From the NCBI GenBank assembly GCA_023247815.1, contig JAHFFS010000098.1, positions 1-6,124 on the forward strand: a DNA stretch of 6,124 nt, written 5' to 3'. The translations under genes were made by a program, and so were the position numbers. Below, one piece after another: positions 1-6,124 of the stretch. The notes beneath the pieces are model-generated. The model did no database searches. It was not told where the DNA came from and saw nothing but the letters and a program-made list of their open reading frames with translations. Position 1 is the first letter of the stretch, and every line of letters begins with the position of its first letter. The DNA is from Candidatus Omnitrophota bacterium. GTDB lineage: Bacteria; Omnitrophota; Gorgyraeia; Zapsychrales; JANLHA01.

Positions 1-2368
1 TCTCTTGGTCTTGATAGAGTCTGGAAATCGCATCCTGTGTTTCGCAGTAAGAAGCAAAATCAGCGCAGATGAGATACGTGTCCCAGGCAGTGATCGATTC
101 TAGAAGTGGATCAAAGATTCCGTGGTTATTCGTCGAGAAATGATTGGTTTTAATCAATTCAAGGGTCTCTTTCAACAAAGGATTTTGATTGATGTAAGTG
201 CTGGGTTGATAGCCTTTGGCTTTCATCTCCTCGACTTCATGGGCTTGACGACCAAAAATGAAAATGTTGTCCCTCCCCACGAATTGAGAGATTTCGATGT
301 TGGCCCCGTCTAGGGTCCCGATCGTTAAGGCCCCATTGAGCATGAATTTCATATTGCCGGTTCCCGACGCCTCGGTCCCGGCTGTTGATATCTGCTCGGA
401 AAGATCACTTGCCGGGAAAACTTTTTCGGCCAACGAAACCCGATAATTCTCTAAAAAAATCAGGCGGATTTTATCTTTGGCGCGAACATCCTTATTGATC
501 ACGTCGGCCACACTGTTGATGAATTTGATGATCAATTTCGCCATATAGTATCCGGGAGCGGCCTTCCCACCGATAAAAAAGGTCCGTGGTTGGATAAAGG
601 AATTTGGTGAATTCTTGATGATGAAATATTGCGAAATGATGTACAAGGTGAACATAAGTTGGCGTTTATATTCATGCATCCGCTTGATTTGTACGTCAAA
701 CATTGTCTGTGGGTCAATCGCGATGTTCATGGTTTTTCGGATATAGTCAGCGAGGTCATTTTTATTGTTTTGTTTGATGTCCTGCCACTTTTGACGAAAA
801 TTTTTATTTTCGACCAGCGGCAGTAACTTTTTTAGTGAAGTGAGGTCTCTCACCCATTCATCAGAAATATGCTGATTGATCAAATTCGATAACCTCGGAT
901 TGGCTTTGAGAAGCCAGCGTCGCTGGGTGATGCCGTTGGTCTTGTTGTTGAATCGTTCGGGATAAACGTCATAGAAGTCTTTTAACAATCGCGTTTTGAG
1001 CAATTCCGAATGCATTTGCGAAACCCCGTTAACAGAAAAACTGCCGATGATGGCAAGATGCGCCATGCGTATTTTTTTAGGAGTCCCTTCCTCAATGATC
1101 GACATCCGTCGCACACGGTCTTCATCATGCGGGAATTTGTTCCTCAACAATTCCAGAAAGCGCGAATTGATTTCATAAATGATCTGTAAATGCCGGGGCA
1201 AAAGTTTTTCAAAAAGATCCAGCGGCCAGGATTCCAGTGCCTCTGGCATGAGCGTATGATTGGTATAAGCAAAAATGGCGCGGGTCGTTTCCCAGGCCAC
1301 TGTCCAGTCCAATTGGTATTCATCAATGAGAACACGCAGCAATTCAACGATCGCCAGTGTCGGATGGGTGTCATTGAGTTGGATGACAATTTTTTCCGGC
1401 AATTTTTTAATGTCAGGATTTTCCGATTTGTACCTACGGATGATATCGCTGATTGATGCCGCCGTAAAAAAATATTCCTGCTTCAAACGGAGTTCTTTGC
1501 CGCCGAAGATGTTGTCATTGGGATACAGGACTTTGGAAATGTTTTCCGAGAGGATTTTTTGATAAACCGCCTGTTCATAATCGCCGGTGTTGAAATATTT
1601 CAAGTCAAACTCTTCCGTACTTTTGGCTGACCAGAGCCTTAGGGTATTGACCACGTCATTTTTGTATCCGGGGATGGGGATGTCATAAGGCACGGCCAAG
1701 ACATCTTGGGTATCGACCCAATGAGAGCGAGTGCGGCCATCTTGATCTTGCGCATTTTTGACCTGTCCATAATACTTAACGCGAAAGGTGTATTCCGGTC
1801 TTGGGATTTCCCACGGGCTTCCTAAACGCAGCCATTCATCAGGTTGTTCAACTTGATATCCATCCTTGATTTTTTGATGAAAGATCCCGTAATCGTAGCG
1901 AATGCAATAGCCATGCGCCGGGATGCCCAGGGTCGCCATCGAGTCTAAGAAGCATGCCGCGAGCCGTCCGAGCCCGCCGTTGCCAAGTCCGGCGTCAAGT
2001 TCCTGCTCACGAGTTTCATTGAGGTCATAGCCAAGTTCTTTCATGGCCTCTTCCACTTGTTTTTCCAGATCAAGATTGATCATAAAGTTCCCTAACAATC
2101 GGCCGATGAGGAATTCCATGGATAGGTAATAAACCCGTCGGACATTCTGTTTATGATAACGCTGTTGGGTTTTGATCCAGCGCTCGACGAGCCGGTCGCG
2201 GATAGCAATGGCTAAGGACAAAAAGTTATCGTTCTTGGTCGCCGTATATTCATCCTTTGACAAATTGTATTCGCGGTTCAGTTGGAATGACCATTTGATG
2301 GCATCCGCGGTCATGTCTTTGCGCACGGTTTTCCAATGGATTGATTTTTTATTTCCCATAATTGACAT
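1..2368 (-). CDS. glgP: Glycogen/starch/maltodextrin phosphorylase (GT35), 3' end cut by window edge
   Basis: Translating the minus strand from 2368 gives 789 uninterrupted codons that run off the left edge. Family members are usually about 800-850 residues, so only a few tens of C-terminal residues are missing. Family landmarks appear in order: YYLSMEFLIGR near the N-terminus, the glycine-rich DAGLGNGGLGR (residues 125-135), NDTHP (332-336), NHTLMPEALE with the active-site-equivalent His371, KRMHEYKRQ (562-570), and EASGTGNMKFMLNG, whose Lys674 is the pyridoxal-phosphate Schiff-base lysine. The known reaction is phosphorolysis of alpha-1,4-glucan ends to glucose-1-phosphate in the cytoplasm. 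All the landmark residues listed are intact, so I expect an active enzyme. I chose ATG 2368 because AGGAG lies 5 nt upstream; the in-frame ATG at 2359 is spaced too far. It is the last visible gene of the operon, after branching and glycosidase genes. Whether it prefers glycogen or maltodextrin cannot be read from the sequence. Confidence 0.97.
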   Translation of the reverse strand, partial: MSIMGNKKSIHWKTVRKDMTADAIKWSFQLNREYNLSKDEYTATKNDNFLSLAIAIRDRLVERWIKTQQRYHKQNVRRVYYLSMEFLIGRLLGNFMINLDLEKQVEEAMKELGYDLNETREQELDAGLGNGGLGRLAACFLDSMATLGIPAHGYCIRYDYGIFHQKIKDGYQVEQPDEWLRLGSPWEIPRPEYTFRVKYYGQVKNAQDQDGRTRSHWVDTQDVLAVPYDIPIPGYKNDVVNTLRLWSAKSTEEFDLKYFNTGDYEQAVYQKILSENISKVLYPNDNIFGGKELRLKQEYFFTAASISDIIRRYKSENPDIKKLPEKIVIQLNDTHPTLAIVELLRVLIDEYQLDWTVAWETTRAIFAYTNHTLMPEALESWPLDLFEKLLPRHLQIIYEINSRFLELLRNKFPHDEDRVRRMSIIEEGTPKKIRMAHLAIIGSFSVNGVSQMHSELLKTRLLKDFYDVYPERFNNKTNGITQRRWLLKANPRLSNLINQHISDEWVRDLTSLKKLLPLVENKNFRQKWQDIKQNNKNDLADYIRKTMNIAIDPQTMFDVQIKRMHEYKRQLMFTLYIISQYFIIKNSPNSFIQPRTFFIGGKAAPGYYMAKLIIKFINSVADVINKDVRAKDKIRLIFLENYRVSLAEKVFPASDLSEQISTAGTEASGTGNMKFMLNGALTIGTLDGANIEISQFVGRDNIFIFGRQAHEVEEMKAKGYQPSTYINQNPLLKETLELIKTNHFSTNNHGIFDPLLESITAWDTYLICADFASYCETQDAISRLYQDQE

Positions 2369-2373
2369 TCCGT

Positions 2374-2378
2374 CTCCT
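2374..2378 (-). promoter_or_regulatory. Shine-Dalgarno of glgP (AGGAG)
   Basis: On the minus strand AGGAG is followed by five bases and then ATG at 2368. This is the clearest ribosome binding site in the window. It decides between the two in-frame ATGs at 2368 and 2359. It lies just outside the inverted repeat, so glgP has its own translation initiation signal and need not depend on coupling to the upstream gene. Confidence 0.8.
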
Positions 2379-2393
2379 ATTGTTGAAATATTT

Positions 2394-2409
2394 TGACAGT
2401 ATCCTGTCA
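2394..2409. repeat. Perfect 6-bp palindrome TGACAG-tatc-CTGTCA upstream of glgP
   Basis: TGACAG (2394-2399) and CTGTCA (2404-2409) form a perfect inverted repeat with a 4-base loop, about 26 bases upstream of the glgP start. Its outer-side arm overlaps the terminal TGTCATTG of the larger repeat element. It could be a small RNA hairpin, an operator, or a junction product of the repeat insertion. There is no U-run after it on the minus strand, so it is not a standard terminator. Its function is unknown. Confidence 0.45.
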
Positions 2410-2478
2410 TTGTGGGGAGCGATTTTTGCGACGAAGCAATCTTTCAGGTCAGATTGCTTCGCTTCGCTCGCAATGACA
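2405..2478. repeat. Imperfect inverted-repeat element (CERSEAI-type dispersed palindrome)
   Basis: The 74-bp element is bounded by TGTCATTG (2405-2412) and CAATGACA (2471-2478). It has a perfect 10-bp inner stem, GAAGCAATCT (2433-2442) against AGATTGCTTC (2451-2460), around an 8-base loop; between inner and outer stems one side has 20 bases and the other 10. Read on the minus strand it encodes CHCERSEAI. From general knowledge, this signature marks a short palindromic element dispersed in many copies in several environmental bacterial genomes and often mis-seen as protein sequence. Here it carries the last nine codons of the upstream GH57 gene and overlaps its stop codon (2449-2451). In the operon RNA it would fold as a hairpin between that gene and glgP. 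No transposase is present; such elements are presumably mobilised in trans, if at all. Confidence 0.85.
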
Positions 2479-3903
2479 AATCGCTGCCATTCCTCTTCGA
2501 CATAATTCTTTGGCATAGTCGGTCCAGAGGCCTTCTCCCCAATAACGAAAGCAGCTTGTTTGCGAAAGGAGCAGATACAACAAGGCCTCTCGGTATTCAC
2601 TATTTCGTTGGCCAATCTTCTCGTTGGAAAATTTGCGATGAAATGCAGCACTCAAACGATTGATTGGGTCCAAAACGTTTTGATAACCATCGACCCAATT
2701 CCGATCACTGGTCCAGGAGGCTTTATCCAAATTGTATCCAGGATCGCTTGCTCGCACAGCCTCGATCGCCGCATCAGCAGCGCCAGGACCATTTTTTTTA
2801 AAATTCTGCCAGATCCGATGCTGGGAAACCGGCTGGACCGGCATAAATTTTTTTTCGTCAACTCCGCGGTCTTGAAGAAATTTAAGATATTCCGATCCGT
2901 TCAGGGCCACAACACCTTCCTGACCGATTTCGCGGCTCACTTCGATGTATTTCGACGGAAATTCGTTCATCATGACCCCACCATTTTCACCATCGCCAAT
3001 CTGTAAAACAAACGGTGGGATTTCCAGCCCCGCGTAATTCTGTCGGCCCAATGTTTTGGCTTCATAGGCGGGCTGCATCTGTGCCACCAATTTGGTATCA
3101 GAGCCTTGGGTTTTTATGAGGACAATGATTTCGGCTGTCTCGCCGAGCGAATTTTTGGCAACCAGGCGGTGTGGGAAGTGCGGCCGTTTGATTCCAGAAC
3201 CATCAGGATTTTGGATGGTGTGTTCTTGCACCATAAGCCAAGCGTACCCACATTCGTTCAATGCCTTGACGTATTCATAACATACGTCCGGGTGGATAGG
3301 AAGATGCATTTCCGGAGGAGAAAAGCCTTTAACCCGTTGTTCCACTTCCTCACCAAAGATCGAAGCAAAATGCTGCCGCCAGGCGAGTAGATGCAATTTG
3401 ATATCAGGAATGGGTGTTGAAGAAACAACCGCGTGCGACCACATGGTCCCTAACCATTCAACGTTCGCGTAATATTGTTTATCGCAGGTGATTTTTTTTA
3501 AGTTTTCTAAGGCCTGCCCGTCCTGCATTTGCCGAAGCCCCCAAAGCAGGTTGCCCGAATAATCCAACATGACCCGCGGATTTTTGCCTTCTCTGACGAG
3601 GTTAGGGATCATTTCAGCGAGACGTTGGTAGCAGTTGAAAAAGACCGGAGCATTGTGATTGTCCCCCATCTGTTGATGGGCCATCATGTATTGTAGGTTT
3701 GAAATCAATGGCGCGCTGTGAAGATCTTCTCCCCCCGCTGGAATCGTGGGTTGATGCATGTGCAGGGCAATGCCAAAGGACGAATGGATTTTGTCAAATT
3801 GAAGATTGGACACTGTGGAATAATATTTTATTTTTTGCCGAGCTCTAGGCTTGACTGCTTTATCAAAAAAAATGTTAGGCAGATTTTCAAGGATATCATT
3901 CAT
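2449..3903 (-). CDS. Glycoside hydrolase family 57 protein (alpha-amylase/glucanotransferase-like), C-terminus from repeat
   Basis: This 484-residue protein acts on alpha-glucan, but its exact activity is unassigned. GH57 signatures are visible: HMHQP (residues 48-52, region 1), a DYSG segment (114-117), MWSHAVVSS (154-162), GFSPPEMHLP (193-202) with Glu198 in the place of the catalytic nucleophile, and IGDGENGG (302-309), where Asp304 would be the acid/base, resembling the DGEN motif of the amylase/amylopullulanase branch. About 40 residues precede the barrel, with no signal peptide, so it is probably cytoplasmic. Near the end, LLLSQTSCFRYWGEGLW fits the C-terminal helical part of the family. 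The last nine residues, CHCERSEAI, and the stop lie in an inverted-repeat element, so the native tail was probably replaced. The ATG at 3903 overlaps the stop of the branching-enzyme gene (ATGA) and has only a weak GAGA-like Shine-Dalgarno, suggesting translational coupling. Alternatives are alpha-amylase, 4-alpha-glucanotransferase or a debranching-type enzyme. Confidence 0.9.
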   Translation of the reverse strand: MNDILENLPNIFFDKAVKPRARQKIKYYSTVSNLQFDKIHSSFGIALHMHQPTIPAGGEDLHSAPLISNLQYMMAHQQMGDNHNAPVFFNCYQRLAEMIPNLVREGKNPRVMLDYSGNLLWGLRQMQDGQALENLKKITCDKQYYANVEWLGTMWSHAVVSSTPIPDIKLHLLAWRQHFASIFGEEVEQRVKGFSPPEMHLPIHPDVCYEYVKALNECGYAWLMVQEHTIQNPDGSGIKRPHFPHRLVAKNSLGETAEIIVLIKTQGSDTKLVAQMQPAYEAKTLGRQNYAGLEIPPFVLQIGDGENGGVMMNEFPSKYIEVSREIGQEGVVALNGSEYLKFLQDRGVDEKKFMPVQPVSQHRIWQNFKKNGPGAADAAIEAVRASDPGYNLDKASWTSDRNWVDGYQNVLDPINRLSAAFHRKFSNEKIGQRNSEYREALLYLLLSQTSCFRYWGEGLWTDYAKELCRRGMAAICHCERSEAI

Positions 3904-5579
3904 CGGTTTTTCTCATTTTGTTTATGCGCAGGGACGGTTTTAGAATCACCCAGATAATATTTTGCGCAATCAATGTCATGAAAAGCATTGTCCCTCCACT
4001 CAATTTCTTTCAGCCAACGCTCGTCAATCGTATCGTTTATAAGGTCGGTGAATAATTTATCAAAACGATTCAGATGCTGTTTCAATCTTTTTTCAGCATA
4101 GGCGACCATGGTCCCGGTTTTCATGATGAATGGCCAGTCGCTCGACTCGGCCAGGAGCAGTTCGCGGGCGGCTTGGTTGAGAGCACGGTACTGCAAAGCT
4201 GCTAACGTTCCTGATTTTTTTCGACGCTGTTCTGCGATCAGATCGTAAAATTTTTCAACAAGTTCGCTCATGCGTCGATTGGCCTGATGCAAATATCGGT
4301 AGATCCAGTCGTTGGTCCCCTCAAGCCAATATTCGCTGTAACCTTTATAGCCCCAACTGGACTGACTGGGCATGGCCACTTGATTGGTGGAGTACTCTTT
4401 AAGATATTCTGACGGGGTGATCATTTTTACAGTCGATTGATCATAAAAAATTTTCCGTGCCAAAAAATCGATCCACATAGGGCCTTCAAACCACCAATGG
4501 CCAAACAACTCAGCATCGTAAGGAGCAACAATGATGGGTTTTCGGTCCATATGATAATCCAGATGTTCGATTTGTTTTGTCCGATTGAACAAAAAATTGC
4601 CGGCGTGAATCGCGGCCTTATCTTTTGCCCATTGCGGCTGATAAGCTTCTTTGTACTCGGTATTCCCCGTGATTCGCCAATATTTCATTCCGGTATTGAT
4701 ACGGATCCCGTCGGGGTGAATGTAGGGTTTGATATAATCGAAATCGCGGCTGTGTCCAATGTCTCGATAGTATTCCCGGTAATCGGGATCTCCGGGGTAG
4801 CCTTCTTTTGAACTCCAGACTTGCTTTGAGGATTCCCAATCCCGTCCAAAAGCGGCGACTCCAGAAGGGCAATAAATGGGCGCGTAAACACCGTACAAAG
4901 GCTGCGGGTCTGAGTGCAAAATTCCGTGTGAGTCGCAGAAAAAATATTTGATCCCTGCTTCTTTAAGGATTTCATCCAAGGTTGGATAAAAACCGCATTC
5001 GGGCAGCCATATCCCTTTAGGAGCAACACCAAAATGTGTGCGATACTGCTCAACGCCAATTTCAACCTGGGCCTGGACCGAAGAAGCGTTGACGTTTAAG
5101 GTGGGAAGAAATCCATGGGTGGCCGCGCACGTAATGATTTCAAGATAACCCAGCTCCTGAAATTTTTTAAAGGCATTGATGAGGTTTCTCTGATAACGAT
5201 TCGCGAATAGGGCGCGTGCTGCCAAAAATCGTGAATGATACATCAACGCCAGGCCATGATAATGCGGTTCATGACCAGTCTGGTCAATTTCTTTTTCCGC
5301 CAATTCAATCAATTTGTTGATATGGCGCAAGTAACGATCTTGCAGAAAGGCGTCGCTGAACATGGCTGCCAAGGTTGGTGTGATCGACATGGTGATACGA
5401 AAATCAACGCCGTCTTTGATGAGTGCTTCGTAAACCTGAATCAGCGGAATGTAGGTCTCGGTAACGGCTTCAAAAAACCAATTCTCTTCAAGGAAATACT
5501 CTTCTTCTGGATGTCGGACAAAAGGCAAGTGGGCGTGCAGAACCAGCGCTAAATATCCTTTGGGTTGATCTAACATCAT
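3900..5579 (-). CDS. 1,4-alpha-glucan branching enzyme, GH57 type (DUF1957 C-terminal domain)
   Basis: From ATG 5579 this encodes 559 residues, close to known GH57 branching enzymes such as those of Thermus and Thermococcus. It is expected to cut an alpha-1,4-glucan chain and rejoin it as an alpha-1,6 branch during glycogen synthesis in the cytoplasm. Region 1 is VLHAHLPFVRHPE near residue 13. WLPECGFYP carries the nucleophile Glu194, and PYDAELFGHWW carries the acid/base Asp355. A segment SSWGYKGYSEYWL (from about 407), typical of the branching subgroup, follows. The C-terminal helical DUF1957-like domain includes ESSDWPFIMKTGTM (about 478-491). No signal peptide is seen. ATGs at 5591, 5579 and 5576 are in frame. 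I chose 5579 because it forms an ATGA overlap with the upstream stop and lies next to GGGAAGGG; 5576 is nearly as good. The gene ends in another ATGA overlap with the second GH57 gene. The substrate-binding region is complete and all catalytic residues are present. Confidence 0.95.
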   Translation of the reverse strand: MMLDQPKGYLALVLHAHLPFVRHPEEEYFLEENWFFEAVTETYIPLIQVYEALIKDGVDFRITMSITPTLAAMFSDAFLQDRYLRHINKLIELAEKEIDQTGHEPHYHGLALMYHSRFLAARALFANRYQRNLINAFKKFQELGYLEIITCAATHGFLPTLNVNASSVQAQVEIGVEQYRTHFGVAPKGIWLPECGFYPTLDEILKEAGIKYFFCDSHGILHSDPQPLYGVYAPIYCPSGVAAFGRDWESSKQVWSSKEGYPGDPDYREYYRDIGHSRDFDYIKPYIHPDGIRINTGMKYWRITGNTEYKEAYQPQWAKDKAAIHAGNFLFNRTKQIEHLDYHMDRKPIIVAPYDAELFGHWWFEGPMWIDFLARKIFYDQSTVKMITPSEYLKEYSTNQVAMPSQSSWGYKGYSEYWLEGTNDWIYRYLHQANRRMSELVEKFYDLIAEQRRKKSGTLAALQYRALNQAARELLLAESSDWPFIMKTGTMVAYAEKRLKQHLNRFDKLFTDLINDTIDERWLKEIEWRDNAFHDIDCAKYYLGDSKTVPAHKQNEKNR

Positions 5580-6124
5580 ATCCCTTCCCATCGTCGGTAG
5601 TCGTATTCGAGGATTTCCATTTCTGCTGAAGACCCTAGACGGATTTTTTTCAAAAATTCTGATGAAGTTATTAGCGGTTTGACTTTCTTAAATAAGAATT
5701 TTTGTTGAAAAGTCGTTCGTCTCCCTCGCCCGCGGATCTTCGCAAGCAATGGAAAAAGGTTGAGGTAGTACGCGCGGATATCTTCGACGGTTAAGTAATG
5801 CAATCGTCGTCGTTTCAATTGATTTTGCTTGGCTGTTTTTGATTTGAAACGGGTTTCTTCAACGAGATAGGGAAATGTTTGTTTATGGTCTTGGATGTTT
5901 TGCCAGATCAGATCAAAACGGCCGGACATGGTTTCCCGAGGAGTATGGACCGTGTTGGACCGCGCAAGTGGGATGAATTGGTAGCTTACTGATCGGATCC
6001 CGATTTCTGCTAAGTATGAGGCATTGTCCCGCCAAACATGCAGATGCCAATTTTTGGTCGAGAATCCTACATCGAGATCCCAATAGTGATTGGCGTTTGT
6101 TCCGTTGAAATGGATCATGCTGAC
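5576..6124 (-). CDS. DUF4912 domain protein with basic C-terminal extension, 5' end cut by window edge
   Basis: The frame is open to the right edge with no stop. The visible Met at 6118 lies inside the domain, preceded by Val-Ser codons, so the true start is outside. Numbering from that Met gives 180 residues. Residues 4-60 match what I know of DUF4912: FNGTNAN, a WDLDV strand, NWHLHVW, SYLAEIG, and the hallmark FIPLARSNTVHTPR. The domain is a small beta-rich unit of unknown function, repeatedly found beside GH57 branching enzymes and other glycogen genes, so a role in alpha-glucan metabolism or binding is inferred. After the domain, residues 90-160 are strikingly basic (21 Lys/Arg against 3 Asp/Glu), including KRRR and RGRGRR, with no membrane segment. 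It ends in TGA 5578-5576, overlapping the next gene's ATG, and is the most upstream visible gene of the operon. No enzymatic motif is recognised. Confidence 0.8.
   Translation of the reverse strand, partial: VSMIHFNGTNANHYWDLDVGFSTKNWHLHVWRDNASYLAEIGIRSVSYQFIPLARSNTVHTPRETMSGRFDLIWQNIQDHKQTFPYLVEETRFKSKTAKQNQLKRRRLHYLTVEDIRAYYLNLFPLLAKIRGRGRRTTFQQKFLFKKVKPLITSSEFLKKIRLGSSAEMEILEYDYRRWEGI
5582..5589 (-). promoter_or_regulatory. Purine-rich Shine-Dalgarno of the branching-enzyme gene (GGGAAGGG)
   Basis: GGGAAGGG lies inside the last codons of the DUF4912 gene, 2 nt before ATG 5579 and 5 nt before ATG 5576. It supports initiation at one of this ATG pair rather than at 5591, which lies upstream of it. 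The short spacing slightly favours 5576, while the ATGA overlap favours 5579. Confidence 0.55.

Noticed and set aside
2405..2478. Rho-independent terminator between the second GH57 gene and glgP
   Set aside because: The stem-loop is not followed by a U-run on the minus strand and matches a dispersed repeat signature instead; an effect on transcript levels is possible but a classical terminator is not supported.
2452..2478. CHCERSEAI as a cysteine/histidine metal-binding motif in the GH57 protein
   Set aside because: The residues are the direct translation of the inverted-repeat arm, so the Cys-His-Cys arrangement is incidental.
2349..2651. Minus-strand open frame of 100 codons across the repeat and into the glgP start
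   Set aside because: Its sequence comes from an alternative frame of the GH57 3' end plus the repeat (ASEAKQS, DCFVAK), a well-known kind of repeat-derived spurious protein.
2560..3006. Plus-strand open frame of 148 codons
   Set aside because: It lies wholly antisense to the GH57 gene and the translation resembles no family I know; it is a shadow of the real minus-strand gene.
4437..4811. Plus-strand open frame of 124 codons, and a minus-strand one at 4685-5065
   Set aside because: Both are out-of-frame readings of the branching-enzyme gene, whose catalytic motifs are unmistakable in the third frame.
5580..5591. ATG at 5591 as the start of the branching enzyme
   Set aside because: It lies upstream of the purine-rich Shine-Dalgarno and adds only four residues; the ATG pair at 5579/5576 with the ATGA overlap is a better start.
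6116..6118. ATG at 6118 as the true start of the DUF4912 protein
   Set aside because: The frame stays open to the window edge and starting here would cut the domain in its middle; the start is almost certainly outside the window.

Overview
The window is one tightly packed minus-strand operon for storage alpha-glucan (glycogen-type) metabolism. Transcription runs from high to low coordinates: a DUF4912-domain protein (5' end cut by the window edge), a GH57 1,4-alpha-glucan branching enzyme, a second and divergent GH57 glycosidase, and glycogen phosphorylase GlgP (3' end cut by the window edge). Nothing supports a plus-strand gene, and no stretch over 300 bases lacks a gene. I see no tRNA, rRNA, CRISPR array or transposase.

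Layout: 6124-5576 is the DUF4912 protein, and 5579-3900 is the branching enzyme, which overlaps it by an ATGA stop/start. The stretch 3903-2449 is the second GH57 enzyme, again overlapping by ATGA. The stretch 2478-2405 is an imperfect inverted-repeat element that supplies the last nine codons and the stop of that enzyme and fills most of the short gap before glgP. glgP starts at 2368 behind a clear AGGAG Shine-Dalgarno.

How the genes fit together: the branching enzyme makes alpha-1,6 branches, and GlgP releases glucose-1-phosphate from chain ends. The second GH57 protein probably hydrolyses or rearranges alpha-glucan, for example limit dextrins. The DUF4912 protein is an uncharacterised partner of the branching enzyme. 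No glycogen synthase or ADP-glucose pyrophosphorylase lies in the window. The two ATGA overlaps indicate translational coupling of the first three genes, while the repeat hairpin sits between that block and glgP.

Organism: a bacterium of moderate GC content (about mid-40s percent by eye). The repeat encodes the tail CHCERSEAI, typical of short palindromic repeats abundant in genomes such as Omnitrophota, some Desulfobacterota and other environmental lineages. GH57 rather than GH13 branching fits such lineages. Phylum assignment is a low-confidence inference. I see no obviously new system. The points most worth a second look are the repeat that recodes a protein C-terminus, the unassigned second GH57 enzyme, and the DUF4912 protein with its very basic C-terminal half.
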